Assembly: GCF_021233055.1 (NCBI RefSeq)
Contig: NZ_CP089538.1
Location: 2,372,501-2,436,500 of the forward strand
Source: Spirosoma oryzicola
Lineage (GTDB): Bacteria; Bacteroidota; Bacteroidia; Cytophagales; Spirosomataceae
Length of the DNA stretch: 64,000 nt
Direction: 5' to 3'
Shown here piece by piece: positions 29,185 through 39,619 of this stretch. The translations under genes were made by a program, and so were the position numbers. Each line of letters starts with the position of its first letter. Within the stretch, counting starts at the first letter, position 1. The notes under the pieces were generated by a model, which saw nothing but the letters and a program-made list of their open reading frames with translations, was not told the origin of the DNA and did no database searches.

Positions 29185-30302
29185 TTCTTTTTTTGTTGGC
29201 GGTTAGCGTGATCTACTTCCTGTTTACACTCCTGCTCTGGCTAACCTGGTTGCGGATACCTGCCGTTAATCCACCGCAAAACGGGTCAGCGGGACCGCTT
29301 GTGACGGTCATTATTCCGGTCCGCAATGAAGCCGACAACATCGGGGCGCTACTGACGGATCTCGACCGACAGACGTACCGAAACTTCGAGGTGATTGTGG
29401 CCGATGATTCGTCTACCGACCAGACAGGGGCTGTCGTGCAACAACATATTCGTCAGGCGTCGTTTCCGCTGCGGTTACTGGCGTTGTCCGATGAACGAAC
29501 GGCTTCGCCCAAAAAGCGCGCTATCACCCAAAGTATCGCTATTGCGCAGGGTCATCTGATTCTAACGACCGATGGCGACTGCCGCGTGGGACCGGACTGG
29601 CTATCGGCTTTTGCCACGTTTTACCAAAAAACCGGATTAAAACTGATTTCGGGGCCTGTTACCTTCACAACCAATCAATCCGTTTTTGACTCCTTACAAA
29701 CGGTAGAGTTTTCCAGTCTGATCGGGTCGGGAGCCTGCACGATGGCGCTTGGCTGGCCGACCATGTGCAACGGGGCTAACCTATGCTACGAAAAAGCGGC
29801 TTTTGCCGAGGTAGGCGGGTTTGCGGGGGTCGATCAGTTGGCTTCGGGCGACGATGAGTTTCTGATGCACAAAATGGCGGTTCGTTACCCCGGCGAGGTT
29901 GGTTTTCTGAAAAGCGAAAAAGCCGTTGTCAGGACGCAGCCACACCGGTCGTGGAAAGCATTTTACAACCAGCGAAAACGCTGGGCCAGCAAATGGCGTA
30001 TGTACCAGAGCTGGGCGCCAACGGTACTGGCGGTATTTATTTTCCTAAGCAACATGTCCCCGCTATTGGCCGTAGTAGGCTGGTTACTCGGATTTTTAAA
30101 CGGAACGGTTACACTTTCCGTTGTCGTCTTAAAGGTTCTGCCGGAGTTTTTGTTTTTACGGCAGGTTCTTGTTTTTTTACAAAAAAAATCGTCCGTGGCC
30201 GCAATTCCATTGACGCAGTTGTTCTATCCGGTTTATGTCGTATTCTTTGGTCTGGTTGCCCAGGGAAAAGGCTATCGTTGGAAAGGGCGCGATCTTAGTT
30301 AA
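29181..30302 (+). CDS. Membrane glycosyltransferase family 2
   Basis: A 373-residue GT2 enzyme with an N-terminal membrane segment (LFLLAVSVIYFLFTLLLWL) and two or three at the C-terminus. Motifs: VTVIIPVRNEADNIGALL, EVIVADDSSTDQTGAVV, the DxD-type LILTTDGDCRVGPDWL, the acceptor segment ASGDDEFLMHKM and the Q/RxxRW-like QRKRWASKW. This architecture is common to processive or lipid-linked GT2 enzymes. It is translationally coupled to the upstream UPF0104-type protein. Confidence 0.9.
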   Translation: MILFLLAVSVIYFLFTLLLWLTWLRIPAVNPPQNGSAGPLVTVIIPVRNEADNIGALLTDLDRQTYRNFEVIVADDSSTDQTGAVVQQHIRQASFPLRLLALSDERTASPKKRAITQSIAIAQGHLILTTDGDCRVGPDWLSAFATFYQKTGLKLISGPVTFTTNQSVFDSLQTVEFSSLIGSGACTMALGWPTMCNGANLCYEKAAFAEVGGFAGVDQLASGDDEFLMHKMAVRYPGEVGFLKSEKAVVRTQPHRSWKAFYNQRKRWASKWRMYQSWAPTVLAVFIFLSNMSPLLAVVGWLLGFLNGTVTLSVVVLKVLPEFLFLRQVLVFLQKKSSVAAIPLTQLFYPVYVVFFGLVAQGKGYRWKGRDLS

Positions 30303-30405
30303 ACAGGCTGATTGCGCATTGCTTTGGCTTGGTTACGTTGAGCGAGCTGGTAAACCATAGACCTGAGCCATAAATCTGAACCGTAAACTATAAACCGAAA
30401 CAGCT

Positions 30406-31053
30406 TTGTCTTTCTTTCTGCATAAGTCAAATTTCCTACTCCGGACGGTTTATCCCGAATTTTGGTGGAAGATCGAGGATGCTGCCGAGCCGACAATCTA
30501 CCTGACGTTCGATGACGGGCCAATTCCAGAGGTGACCGAATTCGTGCTCGAACAGCTAGATCGATATGCAGCCCAGGCGACTTTCTTTTGCATTGGTGAT
30601 AACGTCAGAAAGCACCGGGATATGCTTTACAAAGTGCTGGAAGCGGGGCATATGGTTGGTAACCATACCTTCAACCACCTGAATGGCTGGAAAACGGACG
30701 ATGCCGACTATCTGGAAAATATCCAAAAATGTCAGCAGGAACTAAGTATCGAAACCGCCCTGTTTCGGCCCCCTTATGGCCGGATTAAGAAGACGCAGGC
30801 GGCTGAGGTAATGGAAAATTACGCCGTAGTGATGTGGGATGTACTAACCGGCGATTTCGACCGAACTCTGCATCCGGACGTATGCTTACGTAAAACAATT
30901 CAGTACACCCAGCCTGGTTCTATTGTCGTTTTCCATGATAGCCTGAAAGCATTCCCGACCATGCGCTATGTGCTACCTCGGATGCTGGCTTATTTTGCCG
31001 AGCGAGGGTATTCATTCCGCGCCGTGCCGCAACCCGTTTATGCCGGATACTGA
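30406..31053 (+). CDS. Polysaccharide deacetylase (NodB-type)
   Basis: A 215-residue CE4 enzyme, predicted to remove N- or O-acetyl groups from a glycan. All five NodB motifs are present: TFDDGP (about residue 34), HTFNH (about 85), RPPYG (about 122), the WDVLTGDF block (about 145) and VVFHDS (about 170). No signal peptide is visible, so it may act in the cytoplasm or be membrane-associated. The start is a TTG at 30406, chosen because FLHKSNFLLRTVYPEFWWK is a usual N-terminus and no nearby ATG precedes the catalytic core. Its end overlaps the next GT2 by 14 bases. Confidence 0.9.
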   Translation: MSFFLHKSNFLLRTVYPEFWWKIEDAAEPTIYLTFDDGPIPEVTEFVLEQLDRYAAQATFFCIGDNVRKHRDMLYKVLEAGHMVGNHTFNHLNGWKTDDADYLENIQKCQQELSIETALFRPPYGRIKKTQAAEVMENYAVVMWDVLTGDFDRTLHPDVCLRKTIQYTQPGSIVVFHDSLKAFPTMRYVLPRMLAYFAERGYSFRAVPQPVYAGY

Positions 31054-32089
31054 CCGCCAGCCGAATGAGGTCAGCGCAAGCCGGTCTGGTGCTAGGGCGC
31101 TTGCTCCATCGGTCAGCATCCTGATTGCAGCCCGTAACGAAGAGTCCACCATTCTGAACTGTTTACAGGCTATAACGCAGCTTTCGTTCCCGCTTGATGC
31201 GTTGGAAGTGCTAATCGGGAACGATGGATCGACGGACCAAACGGCCTCGCTTGTAACTGCTTATATTGTTGATAAACCGCAGTATCGATTGATCGACATC
31301 ACCGAAACCGTCGATGGATTGCGCGGGAAAGCGAATGTGCTGGCTCAACTGGCGCGTCGGGCTAATGGGGATTATTTTTTCTTCACGGATGCCGACACAA
31401 CCGTACCGTCCGACTGGGTCCACGAACTGCTCCGACAACTGACGAACCCGGTGGGTATTGTTACGGGGGTGACCTTGCCTGAGGGGCCACGGGTCTTTCA
31501 CAAACTACAGACAATAGACTGGCTGTACAATTTAACCGTAACGTACCTGCTTGGCGCGGTCGGCATTCCAATCACAGCGATGGGTAACAACATGGCTGTA
31601 AGTCGAATCGCCTATGAGGCCGTTGGCGGGTATGACGCATTGCCGTTTTCCGTGACCGAAGACTACACACTGTTCAGGGCGATTGTGCAGCAGGGGTACG
31701 ATTTCCGGAATGTTCTCGACGAACGGGTTTTAGCCCGGACGAAAGCGGTCGATACGCTGTCTTCATTCCTGAACCAGCGCAAACGCTGGATGCGCGGAGC
31801 GGTTCAATTGCCGGGTTGGATCGTCACCGCGCTTTACCTTCAATACCTTGCTTTACCCTTGTTTATACTATTATTTTGGGTTGCTCCAATGGCCGCCGTT
31901 GGTCTTTACGTGGTGCGGTTGATGATACAAACGCTGGCGATCTCGGTTGGATTAAGTCGCTTGCGGCAAACCAACTTGTGGCCGTATGCGTTGCTGTTTG
32001 ATGGCTACCAACTGCTTATTGGCCCGTTGTCCGTGTTGTTCTATTGGTTACCGACTCCGATCAACTGGAAGGAACGAAACTATAAATAG
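31040..32089 (+). CDS. Membrane glycosyltransferase family 2
   Basis: From ATG 31040 the product is 349 residues. GT2 blocks: SVSILIAARNEESTILNCLQ, EVLIGNDGSTDQTASLV, the DxD motif in DYFFFTDADTTVPSDW, GNNMAVSRIAYEAVGGYD and the QRKRWMRGAVQ motif, followed by two or three C-terminal membrane segments (LALPLFILLFWVAPMAAVGLY). It resembles the GT2 at 29181-30302 in order and length, so the two may be ancient paralogues. The frame upstream of 31040 overlaps the deacetylase and is not expected to be coding. Confidence 0.9.
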   Translation: MPDTDRQPNEVSASRSGARALAPSVSILIAARNEESTILNCLQAITQLSFPLDALEVLIGNDGSTDQTASLVTAYIVDKPQYRLIDITETVDGLRGKANVLAQLARRANGDYFFFTDADTTVPSDWVHELLRQLTNPVGIVTGVTLPEGPRVFHKLQTIDWLYNLTVTYLLGAVGIPITAMGNNMAVSRIAYEAVGGYDALPFSVTEDYTLFRAIVQQGYDFRNVLDERVLARTKAVDTLSSFLNQRKRWMRGAVQLPGWIVTALYLQYLALPLFILLFWVAPMAAVGLYVVRLMIQTLAISVGLSRLRQTNLWPYALLFDGYQLLIGPLSVLFYWLPTPINWKERNYK

Positions 32090-32150
32090 CTCACATACAG
32101 CATAAAAGTCAGTGGATTGCCGCTGGTAGCCATTGAATCAACGATGTAGA

Positions 32151-32954
32151 ATGTTTATTGACACACACGCACATATTTACGACGATCAGTTTACCGACGA
32201 GCTTAATGCCATGTTGGAGCGGGCTGAATCGCAACAAATTGGCCAGATATGGATGCCGAACTGCGCCCGCGAAACCATTCCGGGTATGATGGCTTTGGCT
32301 GAGCAATACCCCGACCGCTGTTTACCAATGATGGGTCTGCATCCGGCTTATGTCAACGACACAGTTGAGGACGAGTTAGCGGCTGTTGAGGATCATCTGA
32401 ATCGAAATGCGTTCATGGGCGTTGGTGAAATCGGGCTGGATTTTTACTGGGATATGACATTTGTTGAGCAGCAGTTTGTCGCTTTTGAAACGCAGCTCCG
32501 GTGGGCCGCTGAACAAAAGTTGCCGGTTTCGATGCACACTCGTTCGGGCCACGACCGAAACGCATTTAAGGAAGCCGCCGATGTGATCGAAAAGCTCGCC
32601 CTGCCCGGACTTACCGGCATTTTTCACTGTTTCGTCGGGACCCTCGACGAAGCCAGCCGAGCCATCGAAATGGGCTTTAAACTAGGAATCGGTGGCGTCA
32701 GTACCTTCAAAAACGGCGGTCTGGACAAGGTGCTGCCCCATATTAGTCTGGATGCCCTGGTGCTGGAAACTGACGCGCCTTATCTAGCGCCCGTGCCTTA
32801 CCGGGGCAAGCGAAATGAACCATCGTACATTCCACTAATTGCTCAGCGCGTCGCTGACCTCAAACAGATAAGCGTGGATGATATCGCGCGCCACACAACA
32901 GCAAACGCCCTGTCTCTTCTTCCGTCATTATACGACAACCTGCTACCGGGTTGA
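32151..32954 (+). CDS. TatD family metal-dependent DNase
   Basis: A 267-residue TIM-barrel hydrolase. MFIDTHAHIYDDQF supplies the HxH metal site, VGEIGLDFYWD the Glu, PVSMHTRSG and IFHCFVGT the next histidines, and VLETDAPYLAP the Asp. These are complete. TatD proteins are 3'-5' DNases/RNases implicated in repair and turnover. ATG 32151 is chosen because the protein begins directly with the metal motif. The frame is open 6 codons upstream. Confidence 0.94.
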   Translation: MFIDTHAHIYDDQFTDELNAMLERAESQQIGQIWMPNCARETIPGMMALAEQYPDRCLPMMGLHPAYVNDTVEDELAAVEDHLNRNAFMGVGEIGLDFYWDMTFVEQQFVAFETQLRWAAEQKLPVSMHTRSGHDRNAFKEAADVIEKLALPGLTGIFHCFVGTLDEASRAIEMGFKLGIGGVSTFKNGGLDKVLPHISLDALVLETDAPYLAPVPYRGKRNEPSYIPLIAQRVADLKQISVDDIARHTTANALSLLPSLYDNLLPG

Positions 32955-32978
32955 TCGCCATACTATTCTACAGCATAA

Positions 32979-34064
32979 ATGGAGTACAAAACAGTTCACA
33001 TAAATCCGGTTCGCCCAAAGCAGCCCCGTTCGTCAGTGTTGGTTATTTATACAGGGGGCACTTTTGGAATGGTTTACGATCCCAAAGCCAGCCAGCTAAT
33101 TCCGTTTAACTTTGAGCAAGTACTTGAGCGAGTTCCTGAATTGAACCGGCTCGATTTCGAAATTACGATCTTAACGCTTCCCGAGATCATCGATTCATCG
33201 AACATGAAGCCCGCCGTTTGGGTAGAACTGGCGCAGTTGATCGAGCGGTATTACAACGAATACGATAGCTTTGTCATTCTGCACGGTACCGACACGATGG
33301 CCTACACGGCTTCGGCGCTGAGTTTTATGCTTACAGGCTTGACGAAGCCAGTTATTTTGACCGGGGCTCAATTACCAATCGGTGTCGCACGTACCGATGC
33401 CCGAGAGAATTTTATTACTGCACTGGAGATTGCCGCCGATGTTGATACGAGTTCGCAACAGGAGGGGCGTCCTATTGTGCCCGAAGTATGTGTCTATTTT
33501 AATTCATTTTTGTTGAGGGGAAACCGGGCCACCAAGCACGAAAGTGTTCAGTTCAATGCCTTTACGTCCGAAAATTATCCACCTCTCGCGACCGCAGGCG
33601 TTAGTATTGATTATAATCGACCTTACATCCGTCCTTATCAGGCCGATTTGTCGCTGCGCGTTCAAACAGCAATCGACTCAAACGTAACCATCCTGAAACT
33701 GTTTCCCGGAATCACTCAACCCGTCGTGGAATCGATTTTGACTATTCCGAATCTGCGTGGCGTTGTACTTGAAACGTTCGGAGCGGGTAACGCACCAACA
33801 GACAGCTGGTTTTTGAATACGCTCGAAAAAGCAATTGATAAAGGAATTGTCTTATTCAACGTATCACAATGTAACGGTGGGCGTGTGACGCAGGGACGCT
33901 ACCAAACGAGTAAACGGCTGGAACAAATTGGTGTAATAAGCGGAGCAGATAGTACAACAGAGGCCGCCATCACAAAACTGATGGTTGTGTTAGGACGTGA
34001 GGCCGACCCGATTCAGGTGCGAAACCTGTTGAGTAAGTCAATAAGTGGTGAGATAAGCGAATAA
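32979..34064 (+). CDS. L-asparaginase, type I (cytoplasmic AnsA-like)
   Basis: A 361-residue asparaginase that hydrolyses asparagine to aspartate and ammonia. The first catalytic Thr lies in VIYTGGTFGM (about residue 30) and the second triad in FVILHGTDTMAYTASALSF (about 100). LTGAQLPIGVARTDARENF and NVSQCNGGRV are also typical. There is no signal peptide, so the type I cytoplasmic form is expected. It follows tatD by 24 bases and may share a transcript. Confidence 0.94.
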   Translation: MEYKTVHINPVRPKQPRSSVLVIYTGGTFGMVYDPKASQLIPFNFEQVLERVPELNRLDFEITILTLPEIIDSSNMKPAVWVELAQLIERYYNEYDSFVILHGTDTMAYTASALSFMLTGLTKPVILTGAQLPIGVARTDARENFITALEIAADVDTSSQQEGRPIVPEVCVYFNSFLLRGNRATKHESVQFNAFTSENYPPLATAGVSIDYNRPYIRPYQADLSLRVQTAIDSNVTILKLFPGITQPVVESILTIPNLRGVVLETFGAGNAPTDSWFLNTLEKAIDKGIVLFNVSQCNGGRVTQGRYQTSKRLEQIGVISGADSTTEAAITKLMVVLGREADPIQVRNLLSKSISGEISE

Positions 34065-34088
34065 ACGCTATTTTTTGATAGGTGGGTA

Positions 34089-34119
34089 TTGCGTCGAAGA
34101 AAACAATGATGCATATTTG
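34089..34119 (+). promoter_or_regulatory. Candidate promoter of tRNA-Ser
   Basis: A TTG at 34089-34091 and TATTTG at 34114-34119 are spaced like a Bacteroidota -33/-7 pair, and the second lies about 17 bases before the tRNA. The -7 match is imperfect. Confidence 0.35.
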
Positions 34120-34135
34120 CACTCCCAAACGAAAC

Positions 34136-34222
34136 AGAGAGCTGCCGGAGTGGTCGAACGGGTCTGATTCGAAATCAGAAGTACTCGCAAGGGTACCGGG
34201 GGTTCGAATCCCTCGCTCTCTG
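34136..34222 (+). tRNA. tRNA-Ser (anticodon CGA)
   Basis: All arms can be folded by hand. The acceptor stem AGAGAGC pairs with GCTCTCT. The D arm uses CCG/CGG. The anticodon stem TCTGA/TCAGA encloses the loop TTCGAAA, giving anticodon CGA. A long variable arm (AGTACTCGCAAGGGTAC) follows, then the T arm with TTCGAAT. The long variable arm and the anticodon both indicate serine. The CCA end is not encoded. The length is 87 bases. Confidence 0.95.
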
Positions 34223-34305
34223 CACTAAATAACATAACCAACTGATTGTTAGCTAGTTAATAAAGAGTTTAAGCGCTAGTTGCTAAATAGTTGTTAGGTA
34301 CCAAG

Positions 34306-34341
34306 AAAGAGTCCGGCTGAGTAGTTAGTCGGACTCTTTTT
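34306..34341 (+). terminator. Rho-independent terminator downstream of tRNA-Ser
   Basis: A 13-bp stem with one G-T pair (AAAGAGTCCGGCT with AGTCGGACTCTTT) is followed by a T5 run at 34337-34341. Confidence 0.85.
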
Positions 34342-34353
34342 GCGTGTAGTTGA

Positions 34354-35262
<909 letters not shown>

Positions 35263-35285
35263 GCGATTGTTGCTCAAGACTTTCT

Positions 35286-36761
35286 TTATTGACTCTGACA
35301 AGGAATGATACTACCCTGCTCCAAACGAAAGGGTATAGCCCCACTTCGTTGATCACCCCGACGTGTAACAGCTTTAGGAATGTAGCTGCCTACATTTAAT
35401 GTTCGTCGCATGCTCTTCACCTGATCATAAGTAAAACTATTGTGTGGTACATAATAGTCCATGACATACTGAGAAACAAAAGGAATACGATCACAGGTGT
35501 ATTTAAGCCCACTAGCGTCAGGGTAAGCCTCCACATGGTAAGGTACATCCACTTCAAGCCCTGAGCGTGAACAGCCGTATTGAAACGTATGAACTAACCC
35601 CAGAAAATGCCCTAACTCATGATCCAACGAAATAAATGACCACTGGTCATAAATGTAAATAGCGGGTACATCATTGGTTGGCCAGTCTATTGTCTGGATC
35701 TGCTCACAAGTAAGGGGTGTACTGCCCGGGCTACCAGGAAAGTAGGAATAAGAATAGCCACGTCCATACCGCCGTACCCAGTCTAAACTAACGAATACGT
35801 TAATGTACTGCTGAGGACACCAGTGATGGACGATTCGGTTAACCCACGCCCGGGCCGTATCAATACTAGAGGGATTATCGACAGTCAAAATATCTAAGCC
35901 CGCAATAGTCAATGGGTGTCCATCCGGATCGGTAGTCGCTGGCACGAACTCAAGATATGCATCTGCCTGATTGGGATCCGTTGAGCGCTTGTTTTGACGA
36001 AACGTCCGGTTGACGTCGGCTAGTATACTTGTAGGGTTAATTTGGCTGGCATTAGCAGACTGAAGAATATGAATAATGACCGGTAGTCGAACTAGCGGGT
36101 AGCGGGCTGGCTTCCGAGCTGTTACAAGCAGTACGTCAGAGCGCTTTCCTAGAAAACTGGCTTGTAGCCTGTGTTCGCCCGCTTGTTGGGTTGACAAGAA
36201 GTCGTTGTTGGGATTCCGCGTTTCATTCACGGACAGACTGATGGGTGGATAGTCAATTGGGTTGAGCGAGCGGCCTTTCCCATCAACCAGTTCATAGATC
36301 AATGGCAGGCGACTAATCGAATCGGCATTGAGAGCCGGTACTGCGGTTGTGATAGAGAAGCGACTTATCAGATCGGCAACTGAGCCCACCTTTACGACTA
36401 GTTCATTGTCACTTTTCCGGTTACCTATTTGAGCTGAGAAGGTGAACTGGCCGGGTTGGCTAAAGGTATAAGTGTTGCTCGATAATGGCTGTCCGTTGAC
36501 CAAGAACTGGGGAGTCACTGCCGGGCTTACAAACGAATTGTTAGCGTCAAAATAGTAAACATCCAGTGTAACCTGCTTGTGAGTAGAGTCTTCCAAGAAG
36601 ACGATAGGTAGCAATGGCTTATTTTTTGCCAGCACTACTTCAATGCGTGCGACATCTGGCAGCACGTCTTTTTTATGTTGACACCCCAGAAGGCAAATCA
36701 GTAGGAGCGCTATACCTAGCAGGTGTACTCTGCGACTATTGTTTAGTAAATAAGGCATCAC
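35286..36761 (-). CDS. Zinc metalloprotease lipoprotein (M43/pappalysin-like)
   Basis: A 491-residue surface lipoprotein with signal RRVHLLGIALLLICLLGC. An N-terminal region of about 190 residues looks like tandem beta-sandwich (Ig-like) modules (QVTLDVYYFDANN, YTFSQPGQFTFSA). The protease domain has the extended zinc motif SLDHELGHFLGLVHTF (HExxHxxGxxH, near residue 377) and the downstream region YVMDYYVPHNSFTYDQVKSM, which provides the Met-turn (VMDYY) of metzincins. Such proteins are frequent in Bacteroidota; substrates are unknown. It is convergent with the nuclease gene 23 bases away. Confidence 0.92.
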   Translation of the reverse strand: MMPYLLNNSRRVHLLGIALLLICLLGCQHKKDVLPDVARIEVVLAKNKPLLPIVFLEDSTHKQVTLDVYYFDANNSFVSPAVTPQFLVNGQPLSSNTYTFSQPGQFTFSAQIGNRKSDNELVVKVGSVADLISRFSITTAVPALNADSISRLPLIYELVDGKGRSLNPIDYPPISLSVNETRNPNNDFLSTQQAGEHRLQASFLGKRSDVLLVTARKPARYPLVRLPVIIHILQSANASQINPTSILADVNRTFRQNKRSTDPNQADAYLEFVPATTDPDGHPLTIAGLDILTVDNPSSIDTARAWVNRIVHHWCPQQYINVFVSLDWVRRYGRGYSYSYFPGSPGSTPLTCEQIQTIDWPTNDVPAIYIYDQWSFISLDHELGHFLGLVHTFQYGCSRSGLEVDVPYHVEAYPDASGLKYTCDRIPFVSQYVMDYYVPHNSFTYDQVKSMRRTLNVGSYIPKAVTRRGDQRSGAIPFRLEQGSIIPCQSQ

Positions 36762-37442
36762 TCGCTATTCATTAAATAAATCTATCTCGTATTCCTTGCC
36801 TGCAACCTATGTATGTTGTGTAAGGATCAAACGAAAGCTTTATGCTGGTACGTATAAAGAGTTATTTGGGGAGCAACTATTTACTAGTGAGATGTTTGTA
36901 AAATTCATTTAAGTAGGCAGTTTTTAATTACGAATCGTGCCTATTGGGTCTTGCCTGATTCTTGTTGTCCATTCGACGTAAACCGATTTTATTAATAACA
37001 AATCCTACCCGGTACATAGCCTATACTCCAAGCTTTACTTACGCTTACCCAATTCACTCCTGATCAGTAACGGTTGAGGCCATAGCATTCATTGCTGTGG
37101 TAAGCATAAGCGCTACGACTGCCACATATAAATACTATAGTTACAGTTGGTTGATAGCTTACAAGCTATAATGTCCTTAATCGGAAAGAAATAGTCCCCA
37201 ATCCGAAAGCGTAGAAAGCCGCATTAGTCAACCTTTGAGTCTGGTAACTACCATTCATGCTATGGCCAATTATAAAACCAGTATTGCTGCCGAATTTCCC
37301 TAAAATACAGACGCATCCATCTCTACGCCGCCAACCATCAGGCCTTGATAAACTAAACTGTTAAAACTTCATAAATAGCAGACGCTAATCAAAAGATAAG
37401 CCCGCATAGTCGCTTCTTGTGCTGAACATCGCTCATTCGCTC
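36762..37442. other. Intergenic region containing a decayed small gene
   Basis: About 680 bases between divergent genes. Apart from the minus-strand remnant listed at 36992-37165 I see no coding region, terminator or strong promoter. Confidence 0.5.
36992..37165 (-). pseudogene. Decayed copy of a small Cys/His-motif protein gene
   Basis: Read leftward, the frame gives VFICGSRSAYAYHSNECYGL, then NRY, a TGA stop, then SGVNWVSVSKAWSIGYVPGR and ICY. This matches small Bacteroidota proteins with a V-C-x-S/G...YHxxxxCxGL...C...VxxxxAxxxGxxxCxxC plan, but the Cys after GLNR and one of the final cysteines are missing. A TAG stop at 37166-37168 cuts it off from any signal peptide. The nucleotide sequence is closely similar to 40764-40910, including the TGA at the same place. 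Confidence 0.6.
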
Positions 37443-38339
37443 ATGAAGAAAATGTACCGACTACTCCTTCTTGTTTTCATCAGTTTAGCCGTTCCTGGCC
37501 GTGCTCAAGTCACTAAGAAGCAGATTGTCACTGGCTTTGTCGATAGCCTCTATTCCCAGACCCTGAAGGAGAGTCGACATATCTGGGTTCATCTGCCTGA
37601 CACTAGAAATGACCCGACCAACGAAAAAAAGAAGTATCCCGTTCTCTACGCCTTTGACGGGGGCTATCTGTTCAATTCACTAGTGGGCATGACCGAACTC
37701 TTGAGCGGCAGTTCCTTATGCCCGGATATGATTATAATCGGCATCATTCAGACAGATCGTGGACGGGAATTGACACCGACTCATGTCGCCAATATGGCCC
37801 CTTTTGATGTATCAGACACCACTTTCGCCAAAACCTCAGGGGGAGGAGAAGCTTTCACCGCTTTTCTGGAAAAGGAGCTGATTCCTTACGTGGAGTCTAC
37901 CTACCCGGCAACCTCAGATCGCACCCTTGTCGGCCACTCGACCGGTGGGCTGATGGTCATCAACACCCTCCTGAAGCATCCTGGCTTGTTTAAGCAGTAT
38001 GTAGCCATCGATCCTGCTATGTGGTGGGATCATCAACGCCTGCTGCTGGAGTCAAAAGCAATTCTGTCTCGTCGCTTATTAAGCGGTAAAACGCTTTACC
38101 TCTCCCTGTCTAATACACTCCCTAGGGGCATGAGCCTAACCGCAGCGCAAAAAGATACATCGATAAAAACGCTACACTTTCGGTCTGCTCTACAATTGTG
38201 CCGGCTTATTAAAAAACATACGCGAAAGGGCTTTGCTTTTCGCTGGAAATACTACCCGAACGATAACCACGGCTCAGTAGCCTTAATTACGTCTTATGAT
38301 GCGATACGGTTCTTTTCTGAATCCAATACACGTCAATAA
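37443..38339 (+). CDS. Secreted alpha/beta-hydrolase (esterase, IroE/EstD-like)
   Basis: From ATG 37443 the protein is 298 residues with a signal peptide ending near PGRAQ. It has the YPVLYAFDGGYLFNSLVGM segment, typical of esterases related to siderophore or feruloyl esterases. The nucleophile elbow is GHSTGGL (Ser near residue 165), and the catalytic His is likely in YPNDNHGSVALI. An acid residue may be AIDPAMWW. All triad positions seem present. The substrate is unknown. It begins the accessory run of small secreted proteins. Confidence 0.87.
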   Translation: MKKMYRLLLLVFISLAVPGRAQVTKKQIVTGFVDSLYSQTLKESRHIWVHLPDTRNDPTNEKKKYPVLYAFDGGYLFNSLVGMTELLSGSSLCPDMIIIGIIQTDRGRELTPTHVANMAPFDVSDTTFAKTSGGGEAFTAFLEKELIPYVESTYPATSDRTLVGHSTGGLMVINTLLKHPGLFKQYVAIDPAMWWDHQRLLLESKAILSRRLLSGKTLYLSLSNTLPRGMSLTAAQKDTSIKTLHFRSALQLCRLIKKHTRKGFAFRWKYYPNDNHGSVALITSYDAIRFFSESNTRQ

Positions 38340-38438
38340 AGGCACCTAGTTAAAACGAAAACACTTGGTTATTTTTTCAACTAAATTATACATTCACTAC
38401 GCCAGAATTTATCCATGACCATCAAACGACAGGAAAAA

Positions 38439-39392
38439 ATGAGACTACATCTTTACGCAACAATTATTGGGCTGGGCCTTTGTTTTGGTCAGCCATCCTG
38501 GGCGCAGACGCTTTATGCCATACAAGACACCGCCTACATTGGTGCGGTAGAAAGGGCACTGGCTTATTTGCAGAAAGGACAATGTGAGCCCTGTCTAACT
38601 ACCTATCAGAAAGCGTTCACTATCGCTCAGAAAAGCGCTTTAAGTACAATGCGGGCAGCTCTGTGCGCTTTTCAATGCAAGCAATATGACTTGGCCAAGT
38701 CCTATATTCAACGGGCCACTGATATTGATTACGCAATAGCCGAAGAGACTTGGTACGATCAGCAGACTGCGCCCGAATTTGATCTAGTACGATCCTCGGG
38801 CATGAAAGAACTAGCGGAAGAGGTGTTCATCAAAAAGGATGCTCAACTAGGTCTGAATCAAGCCCTGAAACAACAGTTAATTACTATCTACACCACCGAC
38901 CAGCGACCCCGATCGCGCGTTGATTCTCTTATCCGCAGCTATGGCATGAACTCGCCCCAGATGCAACAGCTATGGCAGCAGATCCATCAAGTTGATTCGA
39001 CAAATCTGGCAAGGATTGAGCAAATTATTAACCAGTACGGTTACCCTGGCAAGCGTTTAGTCGGTTCTAAACAAGGCAATACCGCCTGGTTAGTTATTCA
39101 ACACTCTCCCTTGTCGGTTCAGGAAAAGTACTTTCCCTTGATGCAGCAAGCTGCCAAAGAAGGCGAAATGCAAAAATCAAACCTAGCCTTGTTAACGGAC
39201 CGAATTCGGTTGGCCAAAGGGCAGCAACAGCTTTATGGTACTCAGGTCATTGGGGATAGTACCGGCAAGAAGTCGTTCGGTCCAATAGAAGACGAAGCAA
39301 ATGTCAACAAACGGCGAGCTGAAGTGGGCTTAGGTCCAATAGAAGAATATGCTAAGCAGTTTGGTTTAGACTATAAACCAGTTAATCACTAG
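38439..39392 (+). CDS. Secreted DUF6624-type protein with TPR-like N-terminus
   Basis: ATG 38439 is chosen because AGGA precedes it and it opens a signal peptide (MRLHLYATIIGLGLCFGQPS, cleavage near WAQ). Residues 25-110 look like helical repeats (ALAYLQKGQCEPCLTTYQKA, ALCAFQCKQYDLAKSYIQRA). Residues 175-270 match the DUF6624 pattern: QIINQYGYPGKRLVGSKQGN, then AWLVIQHSPLSVQEKYFPLM, then SNLALLTDRIRLAKGQQQLYG. The function is unknown. The end repeats GPIEDEAN and GPIEEYAKQFGL. Confidence 0.82.
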   Translation: MRLHLYATIIGLGLCFGQPSWAQTLYAIQDTAYIGAVERALAYLQKGQCEPCLTTYQKAFTIAQKSALSTMRAALCAFQCKQYDLAKSYIQRATDIDYAIAEETWYDQQTAPEFDLVRSSGMKELAEEVFIKKDAQLGLNQALKQQLITIYTTDQRPRSRVDSLIRSYGMNSPQMQQLWQQIHQVDSTNLARIEQIINQYGYPGKRLVGSKQGNTAWLVIQHSPLSVQEKYFPLMQQAAKEGEMQKSNLALLTDRIRLAKGQQQLYGTQVIGDSTGKKSFGPIEDEANVNKRRAEVGLGPIEEYAKQFGLDYKPVNH

Positions 39393-39619
39393 AGCACTGG
39401 CTACTACTACTTCAGGCTGCTAACTAGCAGGAGTATGGGCAAGATAAAAACAGATAGCCGGTGCCCCAGGTTCTCGCAATCAAGAAAGACGAATTCTACC
39501 AGACAAGCTATTTAACGTCTATACGTGGTTGGCAGGGTACGCCAGCTTGCTTTGGTCTGTATTAATCAGGAATGGCCTACTTGTAGCTGATAGTAGCCAA
39601 CAGTTTTACGTTTTAGTGT

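Noticed and set aside
34136..34222. tRNA-Ser as the attachment site of the 47-52 kb element
   Set aside because: The element lies over 13 kb away and I saw no second copy of the tRNA 3' end near it.
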